A stretch of 29,528 bases of DNA from Saccoglossus kowalevskii. Taxonomy: Eukaryota; Hemichordata; Enteropneusta; Harrimaniidae. The notes beneath the pieces were generated by a model that saw nothing but the letters and a program-made list of their open reading frames with translations, was not told the DNA's origin and searched no databases. The DNA is taken from contig NW_003139905.1 of NCBI RefSeq assembly GCF_000003605.2, positions 1-29,528 of the forward strand, in the 5' to 3' direction. Position numbers and translations under genes: made by a program. Positions 18,828 to 28,908 of this stretch are shown here, one piece after another; positions within the stretch are counted from its first letter, which is position 1; each line of letters opens with the position of its first letter.

Positions 18828-19053
18828 CGTTGACGTATGAAGGCGTTTCCTATTTATCGGGAACACATAAGTAAGGCATATAATCGTATACTTGTGACGT
18901 GACGTGACATGAACTGAATGTCGTGAATTATATATATTCTCTTGTAATCAAGCCAACAAATACGAGAGGCCAATTTATATCTTTTAATTAAATTGTCTAT
19001 GAGAATTTTGTACAAGCTGCGATGTTCAACTGACCAGGAATCTAAAACAGGTG

Positions 19054-19125
19054 TTCCCACAACGGGAATTGAACCCGGGCCTTGGCGGTGAAAGCGCCAA
19101 ATCCTAACCACTAGACCATATGGGA
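19054..19125 (-). tRNA. tRNA-Glu(TTC), one T-stem mispair
   Basis: C49-U65; otherwise canonical, with G10 and A58. Confidence 0.85.
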
Positions 19126-19349
19126 CGTTGACGTATGAAGGCGTTACCTATTTATCGGGAACACATAAGTAAGGAATATAATCTGATATTTGTGACGTGA
19201 CGTGACATGAACTGCATGTCGAGTATTATATATTCTCTTGTAATCAAGCCAACAAATACGAGAGGCCAATTTATATCTTTTAATTAAATTGTCTATGAGA
19301 ATTTTGTACAAGCTGCGATGTTGAACTGACCAGGAATCTAAAACAGATG

Positions 19350-19421
19350 TTCCCACACCGGGAATTGAACCCGGGCCTTGGCGGTGAAAGCGCCAAATCC
19401 TAACCACTAGATCATATGGGA
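19350..19421 (-). tRNA. tRNA-Glu(TTC), intact stems (A10)
   Basis: All stems pair; G10A. First of two adjacent TTC copies, a local break of the CTC/TTC alternation. Confidence 0.9.
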
Positions 19422-19645
19422 CGTTGACGTATGAAGGCGTTTCCTATTTATCGGGAACACATAAGTAAGGCATATAATCTGATACTTGTGACGTGACGTG
19501 ACAAGAACTGAATGTCGAGTATTATATATTCTCTTGTAATCAAGCCAACAAATACGAGGGGCCAATTTATATCTTTTAATTAAATTGTCTATGAGAATTT
19601 TGTACAAGCTGCGATGTTGAACTGACCAGGAATCTAAAACAGATG

Positions 19646-19717
19646 TTCCCACACCGGGAATTGAACCCGGGCCTTGGCGGTGAAAGCGCCAAATCCTAAC
19701 CACTAGACCATATGGGA
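19646..19717 (-). tRNA. tRNA-Glu(TTC), intact
   Basis: Same as the TTC reference, with the CATCTG trailer variant. Confidence 0.93.
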
Positions 19718-19936
19718 CGTTGACGTATGAAGGCGTTTCCTATTTATCGGGAACACATAAGTAATGCATATAATCTGATACTTGTGACGTGACATGAACT
19801 GAATGTCGAGGATAATATATTCTCTTGCAATCAAGCCAACAAATACGAGAGGCCAATTTATATCTTTTAATTAAATTGTCTATGAGAATGTTGTACAAGC
19901 TGCGATGTTCAACTGACCAGGAATATAAAACTGGTG

Positions 19937-20008
19937 TTCTCACACCGGGAAATGAACCCGGGCCATGGCGGTGAGAGCGCCAAATCCTAACCACTAGATC
20001 ATATGGGA
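19937..20008 (-). tRNA. tRNA-Glu(CTC), degenerate lineage
   Basis: C3-A70, A58U, G10A. First of three consecutive CTC copies. Confidence 0.73.
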
Positions 20009-20227
20009 CGTTGACGTATGAAGATGTTTCCTATTTATCGGGAACACATAAGTAAGGCATATAATCTGATACTTGTGACGTGACATGAACTGAATGTCGA
20101 GTATTATATATTCTCTTGTAATCAAGCCAACAAATACGAGAGGCCAATTTATATCTTTTAATTAAATTGTCTATGAGAATGTTGTACAAGCTGCGATGTT
20201 CAACTGACCAGGAATATAAAACTGGTG

Positions 20228-20299
20228 TTCTCCCACCGGGAAATGAACCCGGGCCATGGCGGTGAGAGCGCCAAATCCTAACCACTAGATCATATGGGA
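20228..20299 (-). tRNA. tRNA-Glu(CTC), degenerate lineage
   Basis: C3-A70 and A5-G68 in the acceptor stem, A58U, G10A. This unit has no counterpart in the duplicate block at 21.1-22.3 kb. Confidence 0.67.
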
Positions 20300-20518
20300 C
20301 GTTGACGTATGAAGATGTTTCCTATTTATCGGGAACACATAAGTAAGGCATATAATCTGATACTTGTGACGTGACATGAACTGAATGTCGAGTATGATAT
20401 ATTCTCTTGTAATCAAGCCAACAAATACGAGAGGCCAATTTATATCTTTTAATTAAATTGTCTATGAGAATGTTGTACAAGCTGCGATGTTCAACTGACC
20501 AGGAATATAAAACTGGTG

Positions 20519-20590
20519 TTCTCACACCGGGAAATGAACCCGGGCCATGGCGGTGAGAGCGCCAAATCCTAACCACTAGATCATATGGGA
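20519..20590 (-). tRNA. tRNA-Glu(CTC), degenerate lineage
   Basis: C3-A70, A58U, G10A. Confidence 0.73.
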
Positions 20591-20816
20591 CGTTGACGTA
20601 TGAAGGTGTTTCCTATTTATCGGGAACACATAAGTAAGGCATATAATCGTATACTTGTGACGTGACGTGACATGAACTGAATGTCTTGAATTATATATAT
20701 TCCCTTGCAATCAAGCCAACAAATACGAGAGGCCAATTTATATCTTTTAATTAAATTGTCTATGAGAATTTTGTACAAGCTGCGATGTTCAAATGACCAG
20801 GAATCTAAAACAGGTG

Positions 20817-20837
20817 TTCCCACACCGGGAACTGAAC
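20817..20837 (-). pseudogene. tRNA-Glu 3'-end remnant (deletion unit 9)
   Basis: Shared junction, with one change just beyond it (GGATAGTAAGGC instead of GGATATTAAGGC). Confidence 0.85.
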
Positions 20838-21026
20838 ATATAATCGGATAGTAAGGCATATAATCGGATACTTGTGACGTGACATGAACTGAATGTCGAG
20901 TATTCTATATTCTCTTGTGATCGAGCCAACAAATACGAGAGGCCAATTTATATCTTTTAATTAAATTGTCTATGAGAATTTTGTACAAGCAGCAATGTTC
21001 AACTGACCAGGAATATAAAACTGGTG

Positions 21027-21098
21027 TTCTCACACCGGGAAATGAACCCGGGCCATGGCGGTGAGAGCGCCAAATCCTAACCACTAGATCATATGGGA
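21027..21098 (-). tRNA. tRNA-Glu(CTC), degenerate lineage
   Basis: C3-A70, A58U, G10A. Confidence 0.73.
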
Positions 21099-21322
21099 CG
21101 TTGACGTATGAAGGCGTTACCTATTTATCGGGAACACATAAGTAAGGAATATAATCTGATATTTGTTTTGTGACGTGACATGAACTGAATGTCGAGTATT
21201 ATATATTCTCTTGTAATCAAGCCAACAAATACGAGAGGCCAATTTATATCTTTTAATTAAATTGTCTATGAGAATTTTGTACAAGCTGCGATGTTGAACT
21301 GACCAGGAATCTAAAACAGATG

Positions 21323-21394
21323 TTCCCACACCGGGAATTGAACCCGGGCCTTGGCGGTGAAAGCGCCAAATCCTAACCACTAGACCATATGGGA
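21323..21394 (-). tRNA. tRNA-Glu(TTC), intact
   Basis: Same as the TTC reference. Duplicate of 19350-19421 but with G10 kept. Confidence 0.93.
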
Positions 21395-21618
21395 CATTGA
21401 CGTATGAAGGCGTTTCCTATTTATCGGGAACACATAAGTAAGGCATATAATCTGATACTTGTGACGTGACGTGACAAGAACTGAATGTCGAGTATTATAT
21501 ATTCTCTTGTAATCAAGCCAACAAATACGAGGGGCCAATTTATATCTTTTAATTAAATTGTCTATGAGAATTTTGTACAAGCTGCGATGTTGAACTGACC
21601 AGGAATCTAAAACAGATG

Positions 21619-21690
21619 TTCCCACACCGGGAATTGAACCCGGGCCTTGGCGGTGAAAGCGCCAAATCCTAACCACTAGACCATATGGGA
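21619..21690 (-). tRNA. tRNA-Glu(TTC), intact
   Basis: Same as the TTC reference. Duplicate of 19646-19717. Confidence 0.93.
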
Positions 21691-21909
21691 CGTTGACGTA
21701 TGAAGGCGTTTCCTATTTATCGGGAACACATAAGTAAGGCATATAATCTGATACTTGTGACGTGACATGAACTGAATGTCGAGGATAATATATTCTCTTG
21801 CAATCAAGCCAACAAATACGAGAGGCCAATTTATATCTTTTAATTAAATTGTCTATGAGAATGTTGTACAAGCTGCGATGTTCAACTGACCAGGAATATA
21901 AAACTGGTG

Positions 21910-21981
21910 TTCTCACACCGGGAAATGAACCCGGGCCATGGCGGTGAGAGCGCCAAATCCTAACCACTAGATCATATGGGA
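21910..21981 (-). tRNA. tRNA-Glu(CTC), degenerate lineage
   Basis: C3-A70, A58U, G10A. Confidence 0.73.
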
Positions 21982-22200
21982 CGTTGACGTATGAAGATGT
22001 TTCCTATTTATCGGGAACACATAAGTAAGGCATATAATCTGATACTTGTGACGTGACATGAACTGAATGTCGAGTATGATATATTCTCTTGTAATCAAGC
22101 CAACAAATACGAGAGGCCAATTTATATCTTTTAATTAAATTGTCTATGAGAATGTTGTACAAGCTGCGATGTTCAACTGACCAGGAATATAAAACTGGTG

Positions 22201-22272
22201 TTCTCACACCGGGAAATGAACCCGGGCCATGGCGGTGAGAGCGCCAAATCCTAACCACTAGATCATATGGGA
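22201..22272 (-). tRNA. tRNA-Glu(CTC), degenerate lineage
   Basis: C3-A70, A58U, G10A. Confidence 0.73.
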
Positions 22273-22429
22273 CGTTGACGTATGAAGGTGTTTCCTATTT
22301 ATCGGGAACACATAAGTAAGGCATATAATCGTATACTTGTGACGTGACGTGACATGAACTGAATGTCGTGAATTAAATATATTCTCTTGTAATCAAGCCA
22401 ACAAATACGAGAGGCCAATTTATATCTTT

Positions 22430-22800
22430 TAATTAAATTGCCTATGAGAATGTTGTACCAGCTGCGATGTTCAACTGACCAGGAATCTAAAACAGGTGTT
22501 CTCACACCGGGAAATGAACCCGGGTCATGGCGGTGAGAGCGCAAAATCATGACCACTAGACCATATGAGACGTTGTCGTATGAAGGCGTTTCCTATTTAT
22601 CGGGAACACGTAAGTAAGGCATGTAATCTGATACTTGTGACGTGACATGAACTGAATGTCGAGTATTATATATTGTATTGTAATCAATCCAACAAATATG
22701 AGAGGCCAATTTATATCTTTTAATTAAATTGTCTATGGGAATGTTGTACAAGCTGCGATGTTCAACTGACCAGGAATATAAAACTGGTGTTCTCACACCG
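22430..22800. repeat. Segmental duplication D2, partial copy 3
   Basis: Shares TGTACCAGCTGC, the GCAAAATCATGACC tRNA and ATCCAACAAATATGAG with the other copies, but its flanks are different. Confidence 0.7.
22499..22570 (-). pseudogene. tRNA-Glu(CTC) pseudogene with restored acceptor pair
   Basis: The acceptor 5' strand is TCTCATA, so U3 now pairs with the lineage's A70. The U28-C42 mispair, G22U and A58U remain, as in 4515 and 8004. Probably inactive despite the repaired acceptor. Confidence 0.62.
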
Positions 22801-22861
22801 GGAAATGAACCCGGGTCATGGCGGTGAGAGCGCCAAATCCTGAACACTAGACTATATGGGA
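22790..22861 (-). tRNA. tRNA-Glu(CTC), degenerate
   Basis: C3-A70, A58U, G19U and G9A. Its 3' half resembles the lineage and its D arm resembles 6837-6908, suggesting a recombinant copy. Confidence 0.6.
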
Positions 22862-23082
22862 CGTTGTCGTATGAAGGCGTTTCCTATTTATCGGGAACAC
22901 ATAAGTAAGGCATATCATCGGATACTTGTGACGTGACATGAACTGAATGTCGTGAATTATATATATTCTCTTGTAATCAAGCCAACATATACGAGAGGCC
23001 AATTTATATCATTTAATTAAATTGTCTATGAGAATGTTGTACAAGCTGCGATGTTCAACTGACCAGGAATCTAAAACAGGTG

Positions 23083-23154
23083 TTCACACACCGGGAATTG
23101 AACCCGGGCCTTGGCGGTGAAAGCGCCAAATCCTAACCACTAGACCATATGGGA
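23083..23154 (-). tRNA. tRNA-Glu(TTC), one acceptor mispair
   Basis: C3-U70; otherwise canonical with A58 and G10. Confidence 0.82.
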
Positions 23155-23368
23155 TGATGACATTTGAAGGCGTTTCCTATTTATCGGGAAAACACAAGTA
23201 TAGCATGCAATCGGATACTTCTGACATGAACTGCACGTCGTGTATTACATATTCTCTTGTAATCAAGCCAACAAATACGAGAGGCCAATTTATATCATTT
23301 AATTAAATTGTCTATGAGAATGTTGTACAAGCTGCGATGTTCAACTGACAAAAAATATAAAACTGGTG

Positions 23369-23440
23369 TTCCCACACCGGGAATTGAACCCGGGCCTTGG
23401 CGGTGAGAGCACCAAATCCTAACCACTAGACCATATGGGA
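23369..23440 (-). tRNA. tRNA-Glu(CTC), near intact
   Basis: U30-G40 wobble only; acceptor stem, A58, U33 and G10 are kept. Its 3' flank is unusually A-rich on the plus strand (GACAAAAAATAT), which adds a T6 run on the transcribed strand. Confidence 0.88.
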
Positions 23441-23657
23441 TGTTGACGTATGAAGGCGTTTCCTATTTATCGGGAACACATAAGTAAGGCATATAATCTG
23501 ATACTTGTGACGTGACATGAACTGAATGTCGAGTATTATATATTCTCTTCTGATGAGACAACAAATACGAGAGGCCAATTTATATTTTTTAATTAAATTG
23601 TCTCTGAGAATTTTGTACAAGCTGCGATGTCAACTTACCAGGAATCTAAAACAGGTG

Positions 23658-23729
23658 TTCCCACACCGGGAATTGAACCCGGGCCTTGGCGGTGAGAGCG
23701 CCAAATCCTAACCACTAGACTATATGGGA
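23658..23729 (-). tRNA. tRNA-Glu(CTC), near intact (A9)
   Basis: All stems pair; only G9A differs from the intact CTC copy at 5104. Confidence 0.89.
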
Positions 23730-23948
23730 CGATGACATTTGAAGGCGTTTCCTATTTATCGGGAAAACACAAGTATGGCATGCAATCGGATACTTGTGAT
23801 GTGACATGAACTGAATGTCGAGTATTCTATATTCCCTTGTGATCGAGCCAACAAATACGAGAGGCCAATTTATATCATTTAATTAAATTTTCTATGAGAA
23901 TGTTGTACAAGCTGCGATGTTCAACTGACCAGGAATATAAAACTGGCG

Positions 23949-24020
23949 TTCCCACACCGGGAATTGAACCCGGACCTTCGCGGTGAGAGCGCCAAATCCT
24001 AACCACTAGATCATATGGGA
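23949..24020 (-). tRNA. tRNA-Glu(CTC), one anticodon-stem mispair
   Basis: G28-G42 and G10A; acceptor and T arms are canonical. Counterpart of 5395, which reads TTC, so the anticodon was switched between duplicates. Confidence 0.78.
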
Positions 24021-24310
24021 CGTTGACGTATGAAGGCGTTTCCTATTTATCGGGAACACATAAGTAAGGCATATAATCTGATACTTGTGACGTGACATGA
24101 ACTGAATGCCGAGTATTATATATTCTCTTCTGATGAGACAACAAATACGAGAGGCCAATTTATATCTTTTACTTAAATTGTCTATGAGAATTTTGTACAA
24201 GCTGCGATGTTCAACTGACCAGGAATCTAAAACAGGTGTTCCCACACCGGGAATTGAACCCGGGCCTTGGCGGTGAAAGCGCCAAATCCTAATCACTAGA
24301 CCATATGGGA
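24021..24310. repeat. Single-unit duplication D5, copy 1
   Basis: Appears the same as 29200-29489 (offset 5,179): GAATGCCGAG, TTTACTTAAA and AATCACTAG are found only in these two units. Confidence 0.85.
24239..24310 (-). tRNA. tRNA-Glu(TTC), G19A
   Basis: All stems pair. G19, which normally pairs with C56, is A. The upstream-neighbour spacer carries TTTACTTAAA in place of TTTAATTAAA. The unit looks the same as that at 29418. Confidence 0.83.
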
Positions 24311-24529
24311 CGTTGACGAATGAAGGCGTTTCCTATTTATCGGGAACACATAAGTAAGGCATATAATCTGATACTTGTGACGTGACATGAACTGAATGTC
24401 GAGTATTATATATTCTCTTGTAATCAAGCCAACAAATACTTGAGGCCAATTTATATCTTTTAATTAAATTGTCTATGATAATTTTGTACAAGCTGCGATG
24501 TTCAACTGACCAGGAATCTAAAACAGATG

Positions 24530-24601
24530 TTCCCACACCGGGAATTGAACCCAGGCCTTGGCGGTGAAAGCGCCAAATCCTAACCACTAGACCATATGGG
24601 A
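24530..24601 (-). tRNA. tRNA-Glu(TTC), near intact
   Basis: U50-G64 wobble only. Partner of 5686 without its D-stem mispair. Confidence 0.92.
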
Positions 24602-24820
24602 CGTTGACGTATGAAGGCGTTTCCTATTTATCGGGAACACATAAGTAAGGCATATAATCTGATACTTGTGACGTGACATGAACTGAATGTCGAGGATAAT
24701 ATATTCTCTTGTACTCAAGCCAACAAATACGAGAGGCCAATTTATATCTTTTAATTAAATTGTCTATGAGAATGTTGTACAAGCTGCGATGTTCAACTGA
24801 CCAGGAATCTAAAACAGGTG

Positions 24821-24892
24821 TTCCCACACCGGGAATTGAACCCGGGCCTTGGCGGTGAAAGCGCCGAATCCTAACCACTAGACCATATGGGA
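24821..24892 (-). tRNA. tRNA-Glu(TTC), one anticodon-stem mispair
   Basis: C27-A43; otherwise canonical. Partner of 5977 without its two further mispairs. Confidence 0.83.
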
Positions 24893-25105
24893 CGATGACA
24901 TTGGAAGGCTATTCCTATTTATCGGGAAAACACAAGTATGGCATGCAATCGGATACTTCTGACATGAACTGCACGTCGTGTATTACATATTCTCTTGTAA
25001 TAAGGCAACAAATACGAGAGGCCAATTTATATCTTTTAATTAAATTGTCTCTGAGAATTGTATACAAGCTGCGATGTTCAACTGACCAGGAATATAAAAC
25101 TGGTG

Positions 25106-25177
25106 TTCCCACACCGAGAATTGAACCCGGGCCTCGGCGGTGAGAGCGCCAAATCCTAACCACTAGACCATATGGGA
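25106..25177 (-). tRNA. tRNA-Glu(CTC), near intact
   Basis: U27-G43 and G52-U62 wobbles only. Partner of 6262. Confidence 0.89.
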
Positions 25178-25389
25178 TGTTGACGTATGAAGGCATTTCC
25201 TATTTATCGGGAAAACACAAGTATGGCATGCAATCGGCTACTTCTGACATGAACTGCACCTCGTGTATTATATATTCTCTTCTGATGAGACAACAAATAC
25301 GAGAGGCCAATTTATATTTTTTAATTAAATTGTCTCTGAGAATTTTGTAAAGCTGCGATGTTCAACTGACCAGGAATCTAAAACAGGTG

Positions 25390-25461
25390 TTCCCACACCG
25401 AGAATTTAACCCGGGCCTTGGCGGTGAGAGCGCCAAATCCTAACCACTAGACCATATGGGA
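25390..25461 (-). tRNA. tRNA-Glu(CTC), C56A
   Basis: T loop TTAAATT; G52-U62 wobble; acceptor stem fully canonical (C4), unlike its partner at 6546. Confidence 0.7.
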
Positions 25462-25675
25462 CGATGACATTTGAAGGCGTTTCCTATTTATCGGGAAAAC
25501 ACAAGTATGGCATGCAATCGGATACTTCTGACATGAACTGCACGTCGTGTATTACATATTCTCTTGTAATCAAGCCAACAAATACGAAAGGCCAATTTAT
25601 ATCTTTTAATTAAATTGTCTATGAGAATTGTGTACAAGCTGCGATGTTCAACTGACCAGGAATATAAAACTGGTG

Positions 25676-25747
25676 TTCTCACACCGGGAAATGAACCCGG
25701 GCCATGGCGGTGAGAGCGCCAAATCCTAACCACTAGATGATATGGGA
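25676..25747 (-). tRNA. tRNA-Glu(CTC), degenerate lineage
   Basis: C3-A70, A58U, G10A and G9C. Confidence 0.68.
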
Positions 25748-25973
25748 CGTTGACGTATGAAGGCGTTTCCTATTTATCGGGAACACATAAGTAAGGCATA
25801 TAATCGTATACTTATGACGTGACGTGACATGAACTGAATGTCGTGAATTATATATATTCTCTTGTAATCAAGCCAACAAATACGAGAGGCCAATTTATAT
25901 CTTTTAAATAAATTGTCTATGAGAATATTGTACAAGCTGCGATGTTCAACTGACCAGGAATCTAAAACAGGTG

Positions 25974-26045
25974 TTCCCACACCGGGAATTGAACCCGGGC
26001 CTTGGCGGTGAGAGCGCCAAATCCTAACCACTAGACTATATGGGA
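25974..26045 (-). tRNA. tRNA-Glu(CTC), near intact (A9)
   Basis: All stems pair, G9A only; same type as 23658. Confidence 0.89.
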
Positions 26046-26264
26046 CGATGACATTTGAAGGCGTTTCCTATTTATCGGGAAAACACAAGTATGGCATGCA
26101 ATCGGATACTTGTGATGTGACATGAACTGAATGTCGAGTATTCTATATTCCCTTGTGATCGAGCCAACAAATACGAGAGGCCAATTTATATCATTTAATT
26201 AAATTTTCTATGAGAATGTTGTACAAGCTGCGATGTTCAACTGACCAGGAATATAAAACAGGTG

Positions 26265-26336
26265 TTCCCACACCGGGAATTGAACCCGGGCCTTGGCGGT
26301 GAGAGCGCCAAATCCTAACCACTAGATCATATGGGA
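26265..26336 (-). tRNA. tRNA-Glu(CTC), intact stems (A10)
   Basis: All stems pair, A58 kept; only G10A departs from the intact CTC copy. Confidence 0.9.
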
Positions 26337-26562
26337 CGTTGACGTATGAAGGCGTTTCCTATTTATCGGGAACACATAAGTAAGGCATATAATCGTATAC
26401 TTGTGACGTGACGTGACATGAACTGAATGTCGTGAATTATATATATTCTCTTGTAATCAAGCCAACAAATACGAGAGGCCAATTTATATCTTTTAATTAA
26501 ATTGTCTATGAGAATTTTGTACAAGCTGCGATGTTCAACTGACCAGGAATCTAAAACAGGTG

Positions 26563-26634
26563 TTCCCACACCGAGAATTGAACTCGGGCCATGGCGGTGA
26601 AAGCGCCAAATCCTAACCACTAGACCATATGGGA
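26563..26634 (-). tRNA. tRNA-Glu(TTC), compensated T stem
   Basis: The T stem is CCGAG/CTCGG: the usual G52-C62 pair is replaced by A52-U62, a double change that keeps pairing. Other arms are canonical apart from U44. Confidence 0.9.
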
Positions 26635-26853
26635 CGTTGACGTATGAAGGCGTTTCCTATTTATCGGGAACACATAAGTAAGGCATATAATCTGATACTT
26701 GTGACGTGACATGAACTGAATGTCGAGTATTATATATTCTCTTGTAATCAAGCCAACAAATACGAGAGGCCAATTTATATCTTTTAATTAAATTGTCTAT
26801 GAGAATGTTGTACAAGCTGCGATGTTCAACTGACCAGGAATATAAAATTGGTG

Positions 26854-26925
26854 TTCTCACACCGGGAAATGAACCCGGGCCATGGCGGTGAGAGCGCCAA
26901 ATCCTAACCACTAGATCATATGGGA
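26854..26925 (-). tRNA. tRNA-Glu(CTC), degenerate lineage
   Basis: C3-A70, A58U, G10A. Its trailer reads CCAATTTTATA, so the T4 run is kept. Confidence 0.73.
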
Positions 26926-27151
26926 CGTTGACGTATGAAGGCGTTTCCTATTTATCGGGAACACATAAGTAAGGCATATAATCGTATACTTGTGACGTGA
27001 CGTGACATGAACTGAATGTCGTGAATTATATATATTCTCTTGTAATCAAGCCAACAAATACGAGAGGCCAATTTATATCTTTTAATTAAATTGTCTATGA
27101 GAATTTTGTACAAGCTGCGATGTTCAACTGACCAGGAATCTAAAACAGGTG

Positions 27152-27223
27152 TTCCCACACCGGGAATTGAACCCGAGCCTTGGCGGTGAAAGCGCCAAAT
27201 CCTAACCACTAGACCATATGGGA
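27152..27223 (-). tRNA. tRNA-Glu(TTC), near intact
   Basis: U49-G65 wobble only. Confidence 0.92.
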
Positions 27224-27448
27224 CGTTGACGTATGAAGGCGTTTCCTATTTATCGGGAACACATAAGTAAGGCATATAATCTGATACTTGTGACGTGACG
27301 TGACATGAACTGAATGTCGAGTATTATATATTCTCTTGTAATCAAGCCAACAAATACGAGAGGCCAATTTATATCTTTTTAATTAAATTGTCTATGAGAA
27401 TTTTGTACAAGCTGCGATGTTGAACTGACCAGGAATCTAAAACAGATG

Positions 27449-27520
27449 TTCCCACACCGGGAAATGAACCCGGGCCTTGGCGGTGAAAGCGCCAAATCCT
27501 AACCACTAGACCATATGGGA
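27449..27520 (-). tRNA. tRNA-Glu(TTC) with A58U
   Basis: Acceptor and anticodon arms are of the TTC type, but the T loop is TTCATTT as in the CTC lineage. The simplest reading is a conversion tract covering the T loop. Confidence 0.78.
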
Positions 27521-27739
27521 CGTTGACGTATGAAGGCGTTTCCTATTTATCGGGAACACATAAGTAAGGCATATAATCTGATACTTGTGACGTGACATGA
27601 ACTGAATGTCGAGTATTATATATTCTCTTGTAATCAAGCCAACAAATACGAGAGGCCAATTTATATCTTTTAATTAAATTGTCTATGAGAATGTTGTACA
27701 AGCTGCGATGTTCAACTGACCAGGAATATAAAACTGGTG

Positions 27740-27811
27740 TTCTCACACCGGGAAATGAACCCGGGCCATGGCGGTGAGAGCGCCAAATCCTAACCACTAG
27801 ATCATATGGGA
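27740..27811 (-). tRNA. tRNA-Glu(CTC), degenerate lineage
   Basis: C3-A70, A58U, G10A. Confidence 0.73.
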
Positions 27812-28037
27812 CGTTGACGTATGAAGGTGTTTCCTATTTATCGGGAACACATAAGTAAGGCAGTTAATCGTATACTTGTGACGTGACGTGACATGAACTG
27901 AATGTCTTGAATTATATATATTCCCTTGCAATCAAGCCAACAAATACGAGAGGCCAATTTATATCTTTTAATTAAATTGTCTATGAGAATTTTGTACAAG
28001 CTGCGATGTTCAACTGACCAGGAATCTAAAACAGGTG

Positions 28038-28058
28038 TTCCCACACCGGGAACTGAAC
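28038..28058 (-). pseudogene. tRNA-Glu 3'-end remnant (deletion unit 10)
   Basis: Shared junction; far from the other remnants of the regular block, as are units 1-3. Confidence 0.85.
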
Positions 28059-28247
28059 ATATAATCGGATATTAAGGCATATAATCGGATACTTGCGACG
28101 TGACATGAACTGAATGTCGAGTATTCTATATTCTCTTGTGATCGAGCCAACAAATACGAGAGGCCAATTTATATCTTTTAATTAAATTGTCTATGAGAAT
28201 TTTGTACAAGCTGCAATGTTCAACTGACCAGGAATATAAAACTGGTG

Positions 28248-28319
28248 TTCCCACACCGGGAAATTAACCCGGGTCATGGCGGTGAGAGCGCCAAATCCTG
28301 ACCACTAGACTATATGGGA
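28248..28319 (-). tRNA. tRNA-Glu(CTC), damaged T loop
   Basis: C56A and A58U; acceptor canonical; G9A. Same type as 859-930, which also follows a remnant by 210 bp. Confidence 0.6.
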
Positions 28320-28545
28320 CGTTGTCATATGAAGGCGTTTCCTATTTATCGGGAACACATAAGTAAGGCATATAATCGTATACTTGTGACGTGACGTGAC
28401 ATGAACTGAATGTCTTGAATTATATATATTCCCTTGCAATCAAGCCAACAAATACGAGAGGCCAATTTATATCTTTTAATTAAATTGTCTATGAGAATTT
28501 TGTACAAGCTGCGATGTTCAACTGACCAGGAATCTAAAACTGGTG

Positions 28546-28617
28546 TTCCCACACCGGGAAATTAACCCGGGTCATGGCGGTGAGAGCGCCAAATCCTAAC
28601 CACTAGACCATATGGGA
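28546..28617 (-). tRNA. tRNA-Glu(CTC), damaged T loop
   Basis: C56A and A58U; other arms canonical, G9 and G10 kept. Confidence 0.62.
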
Positions 28618-28836
28618 CGATGACATTTGAAGGCGTTTCCTATTTATCGGGAAAACACAAGTATGGCATGCAATCGGATACTTGTGATGTGACATGAACT
28701 GAATGTCGAGTATTCTATATTCACTTGTGATCGAGGCAACAAATACGAGAGGCCAATTTATATCATTTAATTAAATTTTCTATGAGAATGTTGTACAAGC
28801 TGCGATGTTCAACTGACCAGGAATATAAAACTGGTG

Positions 28837-28908
28837 TTCCCACACCGGGAATTGAACCCGGACCTTCGCGGTGAGAGCGCCAAATCCTAACCACTAGACC
28901 ATATGGGA
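28837..28908 (-). tRNA. tRNA-Glu(CTC), one anticodon-stem mispair
   Basis: G28-G42; acceptor stem, A58 and G10 are kept. Confidence 0.8.

Larger units (their letters stand above)
17079..19059. repeat. Segmental duplication D1, copy 2
   Basis: Second copy of D1, with the same marks at 17769, 17875, 17667 and 18547. The offset shifts by one base at the inserted T beside the tRNA at 12246. Confidence 0.8.
9971..19125. repeat. Higher-order block: 589-bp CTC/TTC dimer
   Basis: Successive unit lengths alternate 298/291 and anticodons alternate CTC/TTC over long runs (clearest at 16191-18327). Truncated remnants at 9762, 11738, 13713, 15097 and 18547 interrupt the pattern; the first three are 1,976 and 1,975 bp apart, giving a seven-locus super-unit. 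Confidence 0.8.
19126..20590. repeat. Segmental duplication D4, copy 1
   Basis: Matches 21099-22272 at 1,973 bp, then 1,682 bp after one unit is skipped. Shared marks: GCGTTACCTATT, GACAAGAACTG, ACGAGGGGCC, GAGGATAATATATTCTCTTGC and GAGTATGATATATTC. Confidence 0.85.
21099..22272. repeat. Segmental duplication D4, copy 2
   Basis: Second copy of D4, lacking the unit with the tRNA at 20228. Near 21163 it reads TTTGTTTTGTGACGTG where copy 1 has three GTGAC steps. Confidence 0.85.
23658..25461. repeat. Segmental duplication D3, copy 2
   Basis: Same as D3 copy 1 plus one additional unit (24021-24310), which itself has a twin at 29200-29489. Confidence 0.82.
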
